A stretch of DNA of 64,000 bases, from assembly GCF_008831285.2 (NCBI RefSeq), contig NC_045139.1, forward strand, positions 3,046,704 through 3,110,703. The letters run 5' to 3'. Shown here one piece after another: positions 38,132 to 50,905 of the stretch (within the stretch, counting starts at the first letter, position 1; the number at the start of each line of letters is the position of its first letter). The stretch is from Nymphaea colorata (lineage: Eukaryota > Streptophyta > Magnoliopsida > Nymphaeales > Nymphaeaceae). The notes beneath the pieces were generated by a model. The model saw only the letters and a program-made list of their open reading frames with translations, did no database searches and had not been told where the DNA came from. The translations under genes and the position numbers were made by a program.

Positions 38132-38621
38132 TAGCAACGGGTGAACAACGAATCGAGCTGCTCGACCTCGACTCGTTAAAGCTCAATTTGTGAACGAGTT
38201 CAAGCCAAGTCATTTGCTTAACGAGTCGAGCTCGAGTTCATGAGTCGACTTTTTCAAATAATCGAGCTGAGTTCGAACCCAACACTTAACTGAGTCAAGC
38301 TCGAGCATTAATCGAGTTTGTTGAGCCTTAATCAAGTTGATATATTCAAACGAGTTTACGAATTTATCAAACTTTAATCGAATCGAGCTCAACACATAAC
38401 GATGAATATCAATTCTATTCAAATGAGTTTGCCAAGCCTTAATCGAGTCGAGCTCAACATGTAACGATGAATATCAATTCTATTCAAACAAGTTTGTTGA
38501 GCCTTAATCGAGTTGAGCTCGAGCTCAACGTATAACTGTCGTGTCGAGCTCAAGGATTCATTAGTCAAGCTGAGTTTAAGCTGATTGAACTCAGGCTCGA
38601 TTCAGCTTGTGTTCACCCCTA
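38132..38621. mobile_element. MITE of the GGGTGAACA family, inverted relative to 28429
   Basis: The left end (C)GGGTGAACAACGAATCGA and the right end (reverse complement TAGGGGTGAACACAAGC) match the 28429 element's termini. Its internal phrase order is that of 28429 read on the other strand. A ~75-bp unit containing AACGATGAATATCAATTCTA is repeated twice (38398-38480 region). No clear target-site duplication was found. Confidence 0.7.
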
Positions 38622-40251
38622 CGCGGACCTAGAAACTTTTTTGTGGTAGGTGCCAAACTATAGTTTCAAAATTTTAACAAGAACCCAAATAGAAAAATTT
38701 CAAACCATATATGTATATCAAACTAAAAATTTTTAAATTTACATATAATTTTTAAAGTTTTTAAATTTGAAGAGGGGCCAAGGCCCCTGCCGGCCCTCCT
38801 TCCCTCGCTCTTGCACCCAAATCCCTAGACCATGCGATTGAGGGAAGGCATAGAGTGGCTTTTCCTCCCCTAAACGGAAGTCTCAAGTGTTGCAAAAAAA
38901 CAATTGAATCGAGTAAGTTGTCAAATCAGTAAATCAGCTTATTTAACTAGCGATTCAGCTAAATCAATTGTAAATCGGAAGTAGTATTATTTTACCAGAA
39001 AAGTAAAGAAAGCTCTTTAAAATATAGTTAACATAATTATAGAATTCATAATGGTACTCTTAAATCGGCCACCGAATCGTATGGGTAGGACTTGGGTCGA
39101 CTGATTCAGACCTGGATCGGAACTTGGAAGTTACATAATTGTGTACCTTCTAGTTTCTGATTTACCTAGGAGATGTTTGACAAATAAGAGAAAAAAAAAA
39201 TTAAGGTGCAGTTTCTTTCAGATAAACTTTTCCTGAAAAAATTCTACCACCATCATACAATGCACTTGGAAAAGTTGTTTCCTTTACTTTTTTTTCAGCC
39301 AATTAAGGGGGAAAGAGTGGGACTCGTGTACGGGTTCATCCCTTTTTTACAGCTTTTCTATACAAAAACATGAAGTTATGTGAGATAACTTATCTACATT
39401 TGATGGGGAGATGTAATTCCATCAATAAATCGGTAAAATGTTCGGTGTAGGGATGTCAATGGATCGTGTTTAAATTGGATATATTCTTTAATCTGTTCTT
39501 TCTTTTTTATATATATTTACATATTTAGATTCAAATAAAAATGAAAAAAATATATCTGAATTTGATTTGAATCCAACTTTTAAATTCACATCTGAATCTG
39601 AATTTTGAACTGAATCCGACTTATTTTTCATATTACAAGAACATTGGATACAAGATATTTATTTAAGATTCAGAATCCGATCCAATATTTATACACATCC
39701 AAATCTAATCAAATGTCATTTCTTATAATTTTTAGATCCGTTATCTTATCATTTTTTACTATAAAATATTCAATTCAAATCGAATATGTTGACATCCTTC
39801 ATCCCTTTAAAATTAACCACGTATACGTGAAAAAAACTGTGTTTTAAACTTACCTTTGATCTAAAACCTACCTTTAACTCCCATTGATATAAAATTAACC
39901 ACTACATTGAAAAAATCAATTTTTTTTAGTTTGGCCTGATCGGTTGCTACTCGTCGCTCCTCTTGGTCCGACCCTGACCCGATCCGCGACCCGACCCTAA
40001 AAAAAATCATGGCTCTGCCCCTGATTGGATTGTTTTCCAAAAATTTGAAGAAGCTTATATTAATTGACCATAATGAGAAAAATACTGATCGAAATCAAAT
40101 AGTGCATGTGAAGAGAGAACTGTCAGAATTCTGACGTCCAAAGTCATGCAATAATGCATATGGTTCGGATCAGAAGTCCAAATCAATCCGATCCATTTGC
40201 ATTCCAGGAATCACGGGTACAGTAAATCCATCGGTTGCTTTCCGTAGGTCA

Positions 40252-40336
<85 letters not shown>

Positions 40337-40793
40337 GATAAAAATAATAACTAAACCCACCTAAACCGTTTGAGAAATCAAAATAATAAAATTTGCACAT
40401 TTTTTTATTTCTAAGAAAAAGATTAATATTTATTGAAGTTAGGAGACAAAAACAAAACAAGAAGATTTACATGAGGGAACAAGGGTAGATCAAGGGCTTG
40501 ACACTACTAATGCATAAATATGAATTCGGGGCAAGACCCGATTTGCTAGCTTTTAAGGTGTTAGACGTCGAAAGAGTAGATCGAGGGCTTGATGGAGTAG
40601 AACAACATAGTGTCATAGACTTGGATAAGGCTATCATTCGTGATATTATATGATTTTGAGGGCATTTTCATTTAACTACCCCCCTGCATACTTAGCCAAG
40701 GGCGAAAACGACAACCAAAACGGTGTTAACAGACATTTCTCTCTCTCTCTCTCTCTCTCTTCCCATTTTTCCGGCGAACGGTGGACGACGAAA
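38622..40793. other. Intergenic; methyltransferase promoter side
   Basis: No gene is recognised. Phrases near 38775 and 40010-40025 (GGCTCTGCCCCTG type) look like ends of other decayed TEs. A (CT)n leader (40738-40760) lies just upstream of the methyltransferase ATG. Confidence 0.4.
40254..40334. repeat. (TA)n microsatellite
   Basis: About 80 bp of uninterrupted TA repeat, 460 bp upstream of the methyltransferase start codon. Confidence 0.97.
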
Positions 40794-43700
40794 ATGGCCG
40801 GAATTCGATGGCCGCCAGAGGATGCGGAGCCAGTCCAGACGCGAGCTTTGACGACGTCCGACCTGATCTCTGATGACGACAGGTCCGTCGCGGCTGACTC
40901 GTGGTCGGTAAAGAGCGATTACGGGAGCACGCTGGACGATGAGCAGCGGCAAGTCGATGCTTCCGACGTCCTCTCCTCCGGCGGCACATTTCGAGCCGCT
41001 TCTGACTACAGGTATGTGAGGGATTGCGCTTAAGGGTGGTCGCTGGCTCGTCATTTTGTTTTTGTTCTCTCTCTGTTTTTCTCTCTGGCGGCGAGTTCGG
41101 TTTTTCTGATTGGTGGGAAGCTTTTTGTTTCTCTGTAGCTTTCTCGGTTTCCTTAGTGCAAAATTGTCCGTTATTCATGAACAATTGACATGAGAAATTA
41201 CAGTTTTCTGGTGGTGGTTTTGGTTTACTGTAATGTACATGATCATTTTCCCGTTGTTCTTAGGTGTGTCTGGTGGCATGTTATTCTAGTCATGGTGATG
41301 TACTAAGAATTAAACGATACTAAGAATTAAATGGCGGTGTCCGTTTTCCCCCTTTTTCTACATTTTTTTGGAATGATCTCATTTGGAAATGGCGAATGTA
41401 GAAATTGTAATTTTGCTTAAGTCTGTTTATGTTTTTTTTTAAAGAATTTTATGATTTTTATTGTTATTCTGTGTAATTTTTTTTTTATCGTTTGCATTTG
41501 TTGGGGTTCTGATGCTACATTTAGTTTACATGCAATTGATCTTTCTTTCCTTCCGTTTCTAATTCTTTTCTTCATTTTGTATGGATCATGAGATGGTTCT
41601 GAGCAGCTCGGATAAAGATGAACCGGAGGCTGAAATGGAAAACTCCATGCTGGGTTTCCTGAGTTACTGGGAGTCCACCTATACTCACGAGCTTGCGAAT
41701 TTTCACGAGCATGGTCACGTCGGTGAAGTATGGTAATCTCTGGCACCACTTTGACAAGCACCAGTAGAATATTTCACGAATACGTTCGGTCTTATAATGA
41801 TATATGTGGTTTTACTAAGCGGACAACTCTTGTATACTTCTGCTTAAATGGACCAGTTCAATGCTCGATTGACATCCAGCTTTTGTTGATGAGGCTTCTT
41901 GTTTTAGTGATTGATGTTAAAAACTTAAAGGAACTCAATTAGTCTCTAATTTTGCTTGCGAATTTCCATGAGCATGGTCATGTTGGAGAATTTTGGTAAT
42001 GTCTGTCACGAGAAGTCCTTAGAATATTTCACAAGTGTGTTCCGTGCGTTGCTTATGATATGTATGATGTGGCTAAGCGGGGAACCGTTTCATGCTTCTT
42101 AAGTGGAGCAGTTCAATATTTAAAACTGTCCTGCTTTTGTTGGCGAGGCTTCTTGTTTTTGTGATTGATGTTAAAAGAATTGAACTACTCTCAAATTTCT
42201 TTTTGCGTTTACGGAACTGGCATTTTGAGGTTGTCATTATGACGCTTGGCTATTGATTTCCAATATTCATTGTTTTTGTCAGCGCTGTACCTTTTTCACT
42301 GAAATGGCGTAAGAGTATCTGATGTGGAAAAGAAAGCATTTGACAAAGGTTTCTGATTCTGGGCTTTCCTTTCTTTTTTTGTTGTTTTTGTCACAGCCTT
42401 GGCTTGCTGATAATGGCCATCACCTACCCACTTGGCCAACTAATTCCTTTACCTCTTTCAACTCATTCTGCTGGCTTTTCTGGTGCTTTTGCGTGTTGCA
42501 GACCCTGAATTGTGAATTGTTTGACTGTGTGGGCTCACACTTTTACTTCCCAATATTGTACATATTGGAGTTTAGTGTTTTGGATGTTCTACTGGAACTT
42601 AAGGATGTCTTGGTTAGAAGTTAGAACCACCATCCTGATTTTTGGTCAAACCAATCTTTGAATGCTCTTTTGTCTTGCACGGAGACATTATTGATAAGTG
42701 CATCTATGGCAACTGTATTAGGTTCTACTGTCAGAAGGATTCACGGGGGTTTTAGCATGTCCAACTGCATTCTTCTGTTTCACAAGAATGTATCGACAGG
42801 CACCCATCTTACCTATTAATATGAAAGGATAGGCACTTATCTTCATTTTTGACAAATCATTCCCTATTCTTGGATTTAAAGATTCAGTTATTTCTGTCAC
42901 AGACATGGCTAATTACAATGTTTGGTTTCCTCTAATTTTAATTCTCCAAGTTCCTCGCAGCAAAAAGTTCACTATATCAAGACTGTTTTTGGTTTGGTTT
43001 GCACTATAAGCATCTTTTGTGTGGCAAACTGCATACTATAAACTAATACACATTGTTCATTGACCCCTGCTGTCCTTCTTTGACGTCTCCAGAATTCTTT
43101 TCTCACTGCCAGCTACCATTCTGCTATTTAACCATTATTTACATGATTTGGAACTATGAGCTTCACTTCAAGTGTAATATTCACAAGTTTGAGCAAATCA
43201 TCATCACTTTGGAGCTCATAATTACTCTGTAATTTGTGTATTCTAGGAGTAATATTTAAGACACATTATGGATCAATCTCAAGCAACAGCCTCTCCATTT
43301 TCATTTTCTCATTGTCAGTTTTTTTTTCTCAAATGTGTCTTCTAGGTCTCATTATTGTGAAAACTTTATTATGATTTCCAGCCAATGTTTTGACATTTTT
43401 CTGATATTCATACAAGGTTTGGTGTTGAAGTGATGGAAATTATGGCAGTTTGGATAAAGAATCTTTGTGCCAATTTCCATCAAGGACATTCAGGTAGTCT
43501 GGGTGATGTAACTGATCCCAAACCTAATCCAGGAGAGGAAGTCTCAAAGGTCTTGGCTAGTTGGAGCGTCCTTGACATTGGAACTGGGAATGGTCTATTT
43601 CTTCAGGAACTTGCAAAGCAAGGGTACTTCCTTTGATTGCTTTTTACTGCTGTTTATATTAATGCTATTATCATGTGCTGCTATTCTCATGACAAAGATA

Positions 43701-46700
43701 TCACATGATCTGTTTCACAGTTACGACTATATTCATTTGTTGAGGTTTTGTACTCTATTATTTTGTTACCACAGTTGCATGAAAATATGAAGGTAAACTA
43801 ACCTGAAATTCATTTTCCTTTCCAGGTTTTTAGATCTTACTGGAATTGATTACTGTGATGGAGCAATAAACCTTGCAAGAAATGTTGCTGATCGTGATGG
43901 CTTTTCGAGTATAAAGTTTCTGGTATTTCTGCTTTCAAATTTTACATAAAGCTGTTTAGTGATTGGATACATCCCAATGAATAGCAGTAAGATATGCCCT
44001 GTTTTTTTTCTATGGGAAAAAATAAAGATTTTCTGCCCTCATCAATAGCTTACTTTCAAGGAGCCAACTCTGAGAAACATTATTTTCAATCACAGTAGAT
44101 GCTTGACAAAGAATGATGAGTTGTACAGGTTGAGTGAGTGGGACTATTAGATATGTGACTTTTAGTCAGTGTTATACCTTTGCATATTCAAACTTGCTGT
44201 TAAGACTATCTTAAGAGGAGTACTTTTCAGTTTGCTAGTCTCCTGTTTCCATTTGTTTGTCTCATTTTATGAAAGACTAATTTTTCAAGATGTTTGCTTG
44301 CTTCAATATTTTCAGAAACTGACATGGTTACTAGTTTTTCATCTATGTTGCTCAGCATATCCATCATTTGAGTTCCTAGTTGCCTCTCCATTTGGGCGTG
44401 AAATGATAAAACATAATCACCTACTTTGTAATGCACTATGCCATGTAAGCAATCTTTTAATTCTCATGAAAACAAGAGGACACTATTTTTTTTGTTTTAT
44501 TATGCTTGATTGGTGCTACTCACAAAAATAGTTAGACGTGTCATTTTCTTGCCAGTGTCTACTAGCCACCGGCAACTACAGTACTAGGCGTCCTGATCAA
44601 CAGTCACCAAGATAAAACCCTTGGCAAGCATGTCATGGCTAGTCAGGACAGTTGATGCTGGAAGTATTTAAATAATATTTATTTTAGATTTTCAGGGAAT
44701 GTCCTAGGTGCTGTAAGGCAAGCCAGAAACGTACTCTTATTTTGCATGTTTAGTCAATGGATGCATCCTACGTGTCATAACTGGTGAAAGCTTTTTTTAT
44801 ATGATTTTTATTTCTTTTGAACATAAACTCTTAACCCATTTATTTTAGATTGATGATGTTCTTGAGACCAAACTGGAGAAGCAATATCAACTTGTTACAG
44901 ATAAAGGAGCATTGGACTCAATAGGTCTGCATCCTGATGGCGCAGCTAGACGGTATCAATTTTCATATTATATATTGTTGTTATCTTAATTTGCACAACT
45001 GTAATGTAGTGCTTATTCTTGCATCATATATTCCTTAGCTTGGCCTGCTAAAGCACAGGGTCAGATGCTAAAGTAATTGGAGTTTAACCTTCTTTGATCA
45101 TAGAAACATTACGTCATTATTTTGGATTCTGACATGAACCTATATATATGGTCTGTATTTTTTGGTGCAAAGGGTTAACTGTATAACTGTGTAAATAGTA
45201 AGTACCTCCTTGGCTGCTTTTTAATGTTATTTCTTAGTAAAGGCAGCCAGGCCCTTTTTGTTCTGCAGTGAGTGTAAGTTTGTTTATTGTTGGTACTTAG
45301 ATGATCACATCAGAAGCAGTAAATGGGCCTTTCACAAGGATTTTATCGAAATAATAAAAATAAATATCTTCATTAGGAGTTCAACCCAGTATGGCAGTAC
45401 GTAAGTTGTCCCCTTGATAGTCTATCAAAAAGGCACTTTTAGCTTTCACCGTTTAGCATACCATACAGGAACTATATTATATGGGCACGTCACCAGAATT
45501 TAAGCACATATATTCAGTCTCCAAGACACTAAAACATGGAAGACGTCAAGGTGATTAGTACAAACTACAAACTGCGAAATCACTAAGTTGGATGCTGCTA
45601 ATAGCCTAATATTTTCATTAGGTTTATCTATCTTCTTTCTATGGTCCTTATTATTTTGTTATTCTTTTCTTCTAACTTTTCCTTGGATACATTATATTTC
45701 ACATTCAAATTCATTTTTATTTTTTGTTTTGTAATTATCATAATTTAAAATTGCTGTTCACACTTGATACGCTCTTCATGCTTTGCATGTGTATTTGTGC
45801 CTTAATTTTGGACAGCTACCATGTTGTTCCATGAACATTGACTTGATACTCCGTTCCTGCATTTTTACCTGTGTGACATGCCAGAGAACAAATGACTGGT
45901 AATAAAAACAAAAAATAGACTAATGGAGCTTGGGTTCTTCCGTGATGATGCAACTACGCTTCTGATGGATGATAATCGCTTGGACTGAAGTGCATTAACA
46001 ACTTTAACATATTTTTGGTTTTGTAAATTTCTCAGGCTTTTGTTTTGGGGGTCGGTCTCAAAGTTGGTTGCTCCTGGTGGAATACTGGTACTACTTCCAA
46101 CCTCAGTGGTCAGCATATTGTTTGTATGTTTTTCTGTATATTTATTGTCATTAGGATCACTTTGTCTAGAAGCTGCATATTATTAGCATTTGGTTCGTTT
46201 TGTAGTAATCCCTAGTGTACACAAAAACCAGGTTATCTTCCATGATATTTAACTGGAGGAGAGGGGATACAGCCTTTGAGTATTTAAAACTTATCATATG
46301 AATTCCCAGCGCCTAAAACTTGTGGGATTGTCATTGTTGGGGTTGCATCGGTCAAATTCAGTATGGCATAATGTATAATGTCATTGAGCCAAATCTGGTT
46401 CAGTACAGCTACAGTGGAAAAAGTTCCAAGTGGAACGCAAACCGTTTGTGTTCCCTGTTGATGATGCTGTGTTCTATTCATGCTGACGAATATGTCCACA
46501 CCTTGGTTAAAGCCTTAATTTTCACTGTGGATATAGGTGATCACCACATGTAACACCACAAAAGATGGACTGGTGCAAGAAGCTGAAAGCTTCCACCTAA
46601 AACCAGCTGCGACTGATGTGCAACATGGAAAGCCTGTGCTGTCAATATTCAGATATCTGGATCATATCGACTCATATCCTTCATTTTCTTTTGGTGGTCT

Positions 46701-46752
46701 GGAAGGGAGGAAGGTAGCAACTGTTGCACTTGCGAGAAGGCTTGAGGCTTAG
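40794..46752 (+). CDS. METTL10/EEF1AKMT2-type SAM-dependent protein-lysine methyltransferase (seven exons)
   Basis: Yeast Efm4 and human METTL10 methylate lysine on translation factor eEF1A; Arabidopsis At1g66680 (AR401) is the plant relative. Exons: 40794-41011, 41607-41732, 43417-43623, 43826-43922, 44849-44952, 46036-46087, 46537-46752. All junctions use GT-AG. The total is 1020 nt, or 339 residues, with phases that join cleanly. Exon 1 gives MAGIRWPPEDAE and the plant-specific SDDDRSVAADSWSVKSDYGS block. Exon 2 has the ENSMLGFLSYWESTY motif and exon 3 the SAM-binding VLDIGTGNGLFL. Exon 4 has DLTGIDYCDGAINLA. Exon 5 has IDDVLETKLE and DKGALDSIGLHPDG, and exon 6 KLVAPGGIL. Exon 7 has VITTCNTTKDGLV and the C-terminal strand RKVATVALARR. 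No defect is visible. Its last exon was copied downstream in a tandem array, and part of exon 2 is duplicated in intron 2. Confidence 0.93.
41691..42182 (+). repeat. Tandem duplication of the 3' half of methyltransferase exon 2 plus intron 2 start
   Basis: Copy 1 (41691-41953) covers the end of exon 2 and its donor. Copy 2 (41954-42182) repeats it with divergence and still reads LANFHEHGHVGEFW followed by a GTAATG donor. The intronic parts match by TATTTCAC(G/A)A, CTAAGCGG and GAGGCTTCTTGTTTT. Confidence 0.88.
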
Positions 46753-47000
46753 CAGAAACTAGTGCCTGTTTCGTTTCTTACTGCGATCAGAAATCATATG
46801 ATGCCTTGCCATTAGTTGATTGTATTGACCATGTCTATTCGCTAATTTCTCCTCTCCTTAGTTCTGCTTTACTAATTATATTCTACAAAAACTTATGTGC
46901 ATTGTGGTACAAGCACATTTGAAACAGTACATGAAAACTATCGAAAAAGCTTGATATCTAATCGGTGTTGTTTGCAACTGTATTCGTGTGCCTCCATGCA

Positions 47001-47570
47001 CACATGCGTGTATGTGTGTGGCCACTTTATTGCTTCACTCAATTGGCGCAACATAGTGGTAAAAATGGGTAAAGGTTCTTGGTGGGCTTTTGTTACTGGA
47101 TAGTCCACATCCATGCAGGCAGATTTAACAATAGACCAGCTTGGCAGATGGCCCATTGGTACTATACTAACTCTCTGGGTCCAGGCCACTGCACTTATGT
47201 TGGGCCAGCTCATTTCTCGTTGTTCAAAACAATTGTTTTGATGCTGAAGCACAGGCATTACTATTTGATCCCTGCAAACTGTGGCATAGATTTATAAGGG
47301 GCCCCAATTAACCATTCCCTGTTTAGTGGTTGTCTTAGCTTGCAGATACAGTCGAATTTGTCTGGCCCATTGGCAACAGAACGAACATTTCTGAGATGCA
47401 ATAAGTCCAGATCCGTTCGATTCTCAAACAAGCTGGATCATGTTTTTGCGCGCTGTCAGGACATTAAAATGTCCCTCGAACATATGGTGAGTGTTTATGG
47501 CTTCCCTCTGTCACATGAATCTGTGCTTTCGACTCCGTTTGTGGTGGTGAAGAGAGATGAGAGGTACTAA
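47001..47570. other. Unassigned transcribed-looking part of unit 1 between exon 7 and gene A
   Basis: This stretch (and its copies near 52100-52800 and 57740-58650) contains short plus-strand open frames such as 47340-47570, which include the phrase VYGFPLSHESVLSTPF. The phrase is recognisable in unit 3 (VYGFPLSPESALSTPF) and unit 2. The frames carry no known domain and could be non-coding sequence shared by descent. Confidence 0.3.
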
Positions 47571-48541
47571 TACCCATAACTCATTTTCTTGATTTTAAAG
47601 CATTTAAAAAATCATATTTGCAATCTGCAAATTGGTTCAATCAAATGATGAGATATGGGTAAACTTCTCATAGAATATCTTAGTTGGAACTGTGATTTAA
47701 GTCATTGAAGTTTGATGTATGTGAATTGCATATAAAAATAAACACATATTTGTTGAAAAGCTGGTAGGAAATTGACCAAGAAGCCTCCACAGACAAATAA
47801 GAAGGGCTTGAATAGATGCAACTGAGTGTTGAATGGGTTGAGGATGATGGTACAAAGCGATTTACTCGACAAGCCTCCGGTCAAGCCCAGTGGCTACATA
47901 GATGAAGGAGATTGCAGCTATACTGCGTTGTCCTTAACATGGTTGGCATATGATATAACACCAAGTCGACATGTGGCCTGTTAATTCATGTTAATTAAGC
48001 ACTATTTAGGATCAAGACCCAGAGGCAGGGGGAATGGATTGAAGGCCTCGGGGCCACGTTTTGAGAAGTGGGTTGTTAACCTCTTATTCACCCGAAACCC
48101 GAAACAACCTCTTGCTCACCCAAAAGGCTGGAACCAATGGGTTAACCAGGGCCATATACAAATTGACGTGCAAATAAAACTAGTGTGCTGATTACCCATT
48201 TCATAAAAAGAAGATGAGACTATTGGTAGTGCCAGCCACTCCAATTTAGTATGTAAATGTGTCTACTTTATAAGTCTAGTTAATAAATTTCCAACTCAAA
48301 GGGCAGACTCATCAAGTGTCTATCCTATGAGAAGTGTTGAATACATAAAAGCACACAGGCAGTCTATTGGGAGGAAGCGAAGACAAGAATAGAATTCTCC
48401 ACTTCATATTAGATAATCATATATATAATAATACTCAAACGGATGAAAGCAAAGCACAGTCGGAACCATGAAATGCAGCGCATTATTTATTTATATAGCC
48501 CCCACATAGGTAGCCAAGCCTATTACCAATTCCCAAAGGCA

Positions 48542-48727
48542 TTATTTCTTACACTTTTCCTCATCATGCAGCTTCTTGAAAAATCCTTGAGGATCTGCCT
48601 CAAAATTCTTCCTTGGAATTTCTTCAGTTCCAGTCTTCCCTGGTGCTTTCATCATATCATGGTCCTTCGAACCACCGCCTTTCTCAACTGGTTGTTGGTT
48701 GTGCAGAGGAACCTTGCTGCCGTCCAT
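48542..48727 (-). CDS. Small hydrophilic protein gene, array copy A (intact)
   Basis: I do not recognise the family. The 61-residue product starts at ATG 48727 (MDGSKVP). It is rich in Lys, Gly and Asp, has no membrane segment or signal peptide, and looks largely disordered. The most conserved blocks between copies are KGGGSKDHD, KAPGKTGT and the C-terminal PRKNFEADPQGFFKKLHDEE. It ends tail to tail with the methyltransferase gene, whose stop lies 1.8 kb away. Conservation of reading frame against copies D and F, despite amino-acid changes (L/Q, Q/K, V/A, M/L, E/Q, N/D, F/Y, C/Y), argues that it is real coding sequence. An in-frame upstream extension to 48784 exists only in this copy. It may lack an intron, or a 5' exon may lie upstream; I cannot tell. 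Confidence 0.65.
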   Translation of the reverse strand: MDGSKVPLHNQQPVEKGGGSKDHDMMKAPGKTGTEEIPRKNFEADPQGFFKKLHDEEKCKK

Positions 48728-50740
48728 GTCCACTAGCAGATAGCTGTACCACAAAGGATGTTGAAGATAAGGATGCCTCTTCAATCAGGCAAACCCCATA
48801 TATATATATACACACGAATGCGTGGCTTCAGTCCTCATTAATTTGGTAGTGCATGGAGCATGAAAATCGTTCAGTGACTGGTTTGCGACATTGATTGTCT
48901 TCTTGCTTTCCCTAGGAGTCTATTTACTCAAGGAACAAAATCGATGCCTCAATTTTCGTTTTTAGCAATTAAAACGAATGAATCTCTCGTTCTGTTTAAA
49001 GAAAAATTAAGAAGTCAGTCAAACAAGGCGCGTCACAAATAAATTTCTGCTCCTGGGAAAGCTAAAAATTAATTGTTTCGAGTGGAAATTGGCACTACGA
49101 AGAAATATGTTGAAAGAAAAAATTGGAAAAGACATGCACTTGTTGATCCGTTTGACATACTTTTTTTTTATTTTTGTTAAATCCAGTATTTGGCTAGGAC
49201 GCCGGTTCAGCTGATCAATCAAATTTTGAATTGACAAAACAAATTAAACAATCGCATTTTATTGGTATTTTAAAAATAAATAAAACCATAAGCTACAGTG
49301 TTTTAAAAAATGTTAGGACAAAGTAAAGTGGTGAAGAGTATATGATACATTGAACAAGAGCGATTTTATCTGCGCACCAATTCGATTTGAACCTGATTTT
49401 ACAGCACTGCTTGTCGGTAGTATCTTATAATACTTTCTTAGGAAGCCCTTTTTCCTTCCCAGGATAATAATGGAAAGGACATACGTTTGTTGAGATAAAA
49501 GAAGTTACAATGGCCGACTTTTAGAAATTGCTAATACTATATCCACCCAGTTAACTGGGTTTTATTATTAAATATTTTTTCTATCTAAAATCCAATTAAG
49601 ACTGTAATATTAAGTTCTTAACATTGGTTTTTATCATGGATGCACGTCATATAATCTTTGTTAAAAGAGAATATTCATCTTTTTTTTTTTAATTTCCATG
49701 CAATATGCTACAAAGTTATAGTGACAGTCCGGATGAGTGAAAGGAGTACGACCCGCCATGGGCAACGAGCCTGAAATCTCCTCCCCAGCTTCCTAGATCG
49801 TGGTTGTGTTGTGTCAATGGTGGCAGCGATGTACCCTTCAATTTAGGCATCACACCCACGCAGACATAATGTTTACATGACTTGAATCATAGAAGCGTCA
49901 CTTCAAGGACCCCCTTAGTCTTACACTTTGCCCCATGTATAAATCACCTATCGTATGTCACAGGAAGCAAGTCAGCCACACAAACTGCCTGACAAGTAAT
50001 TTTGAACTTCTTTTGACATAGAGAATGCATGAGACATGATCGCACTTTTCAGGTCTGGATTGTTCTTTTCCGTGGAAATGCTTGTCATAAGGTTTCAGCA
50101 AGGCAAGGAGACCATTAATTCGTTTATATCAAACGCAACAAGATGCTAAGATGACCAAAGAATAATGCACCAACCACCCGGAGCGAGTCCATCTGGACTA
50201 GTGAAGTGAGAGCATGTCATATATTTATGATCTTATATTCTCCGTGAAACTGCAAATTCAATCTCTCGCCTATATTAGGTGTCAAAATTTTCTGAAGGAT
50301 TGCTTTTTTGTTTTTGAGTGAAGATGCTTTTTTACACTGATAAGCAGTTTCAGAGACGGGCATTATATGCTTATTCTCTCGAAGAAAGTAAAACCCAATG
50401 ACCCTGCATGCATATTTTCTCCCAATCTTCCCTCACCTTTTCTTTGTCTGGCTACAGAAACTCTTTCATTCATCTTACGTTTCTTAAAACCATGAAGTTA
50501 GTTAAACTTTCTTGCTTTTCTTATATGTTTGGCGACTTCTTGTCACCCAGTTCCTTTTAAGTGAACTTTCATATTGTCAGTTCTCTCTCGGTTGGGTGAA
50601 TAGGCTACGCATCAGGAACATAGCATGATTGTCGTCGAAATTAATAAAAAAACAAGAAGAAACGACCCTTTATTTATTTATTTATAAAGCATCCCCATAG
50701 GAATACGATCATACTTTCAATCCCCAGAGGGCCAGAGCCA

Positions 50741-50905
50741 CTATTTCTTGTTGTTTTCTTCATCATGCAGCTTCTTGAAGTAACCTTGAGGATTGGCTTC
50801 AATATCCGTTCCTTGTCATTTCCTCAGATCCGCTTTTCCTGGTGCCTACATCATCTCATAGTCCTTAGAACCAGTGCCTTTGTTGTCCTCCGAACCCCCA
50901 GTGCC
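50741..50905 (-). pseudogene. Decayed small-protein gene relative B
   Basis: The minus strand reads GSKDYEMM, a stop, APGKA, further stops, then IEANPQGYFKKLHDEENNKK in the order of copies A/D/F but with a frameshift and stop codons. The start region is gone. It belongs with E and G to a diverged sub-branch found once per unit about 2 kb upstream (in minus sense) of the A/D/F type. Confidence 0.8.

Noticed and set aside
48443..48849. Plus-strand frames opposite small gene A (and equivalents at 54902, 59588)
   Set aside because: They overlap the small gene on the other strand and their frames change between copies, while the minus-strand frame is kept in A, D and F.
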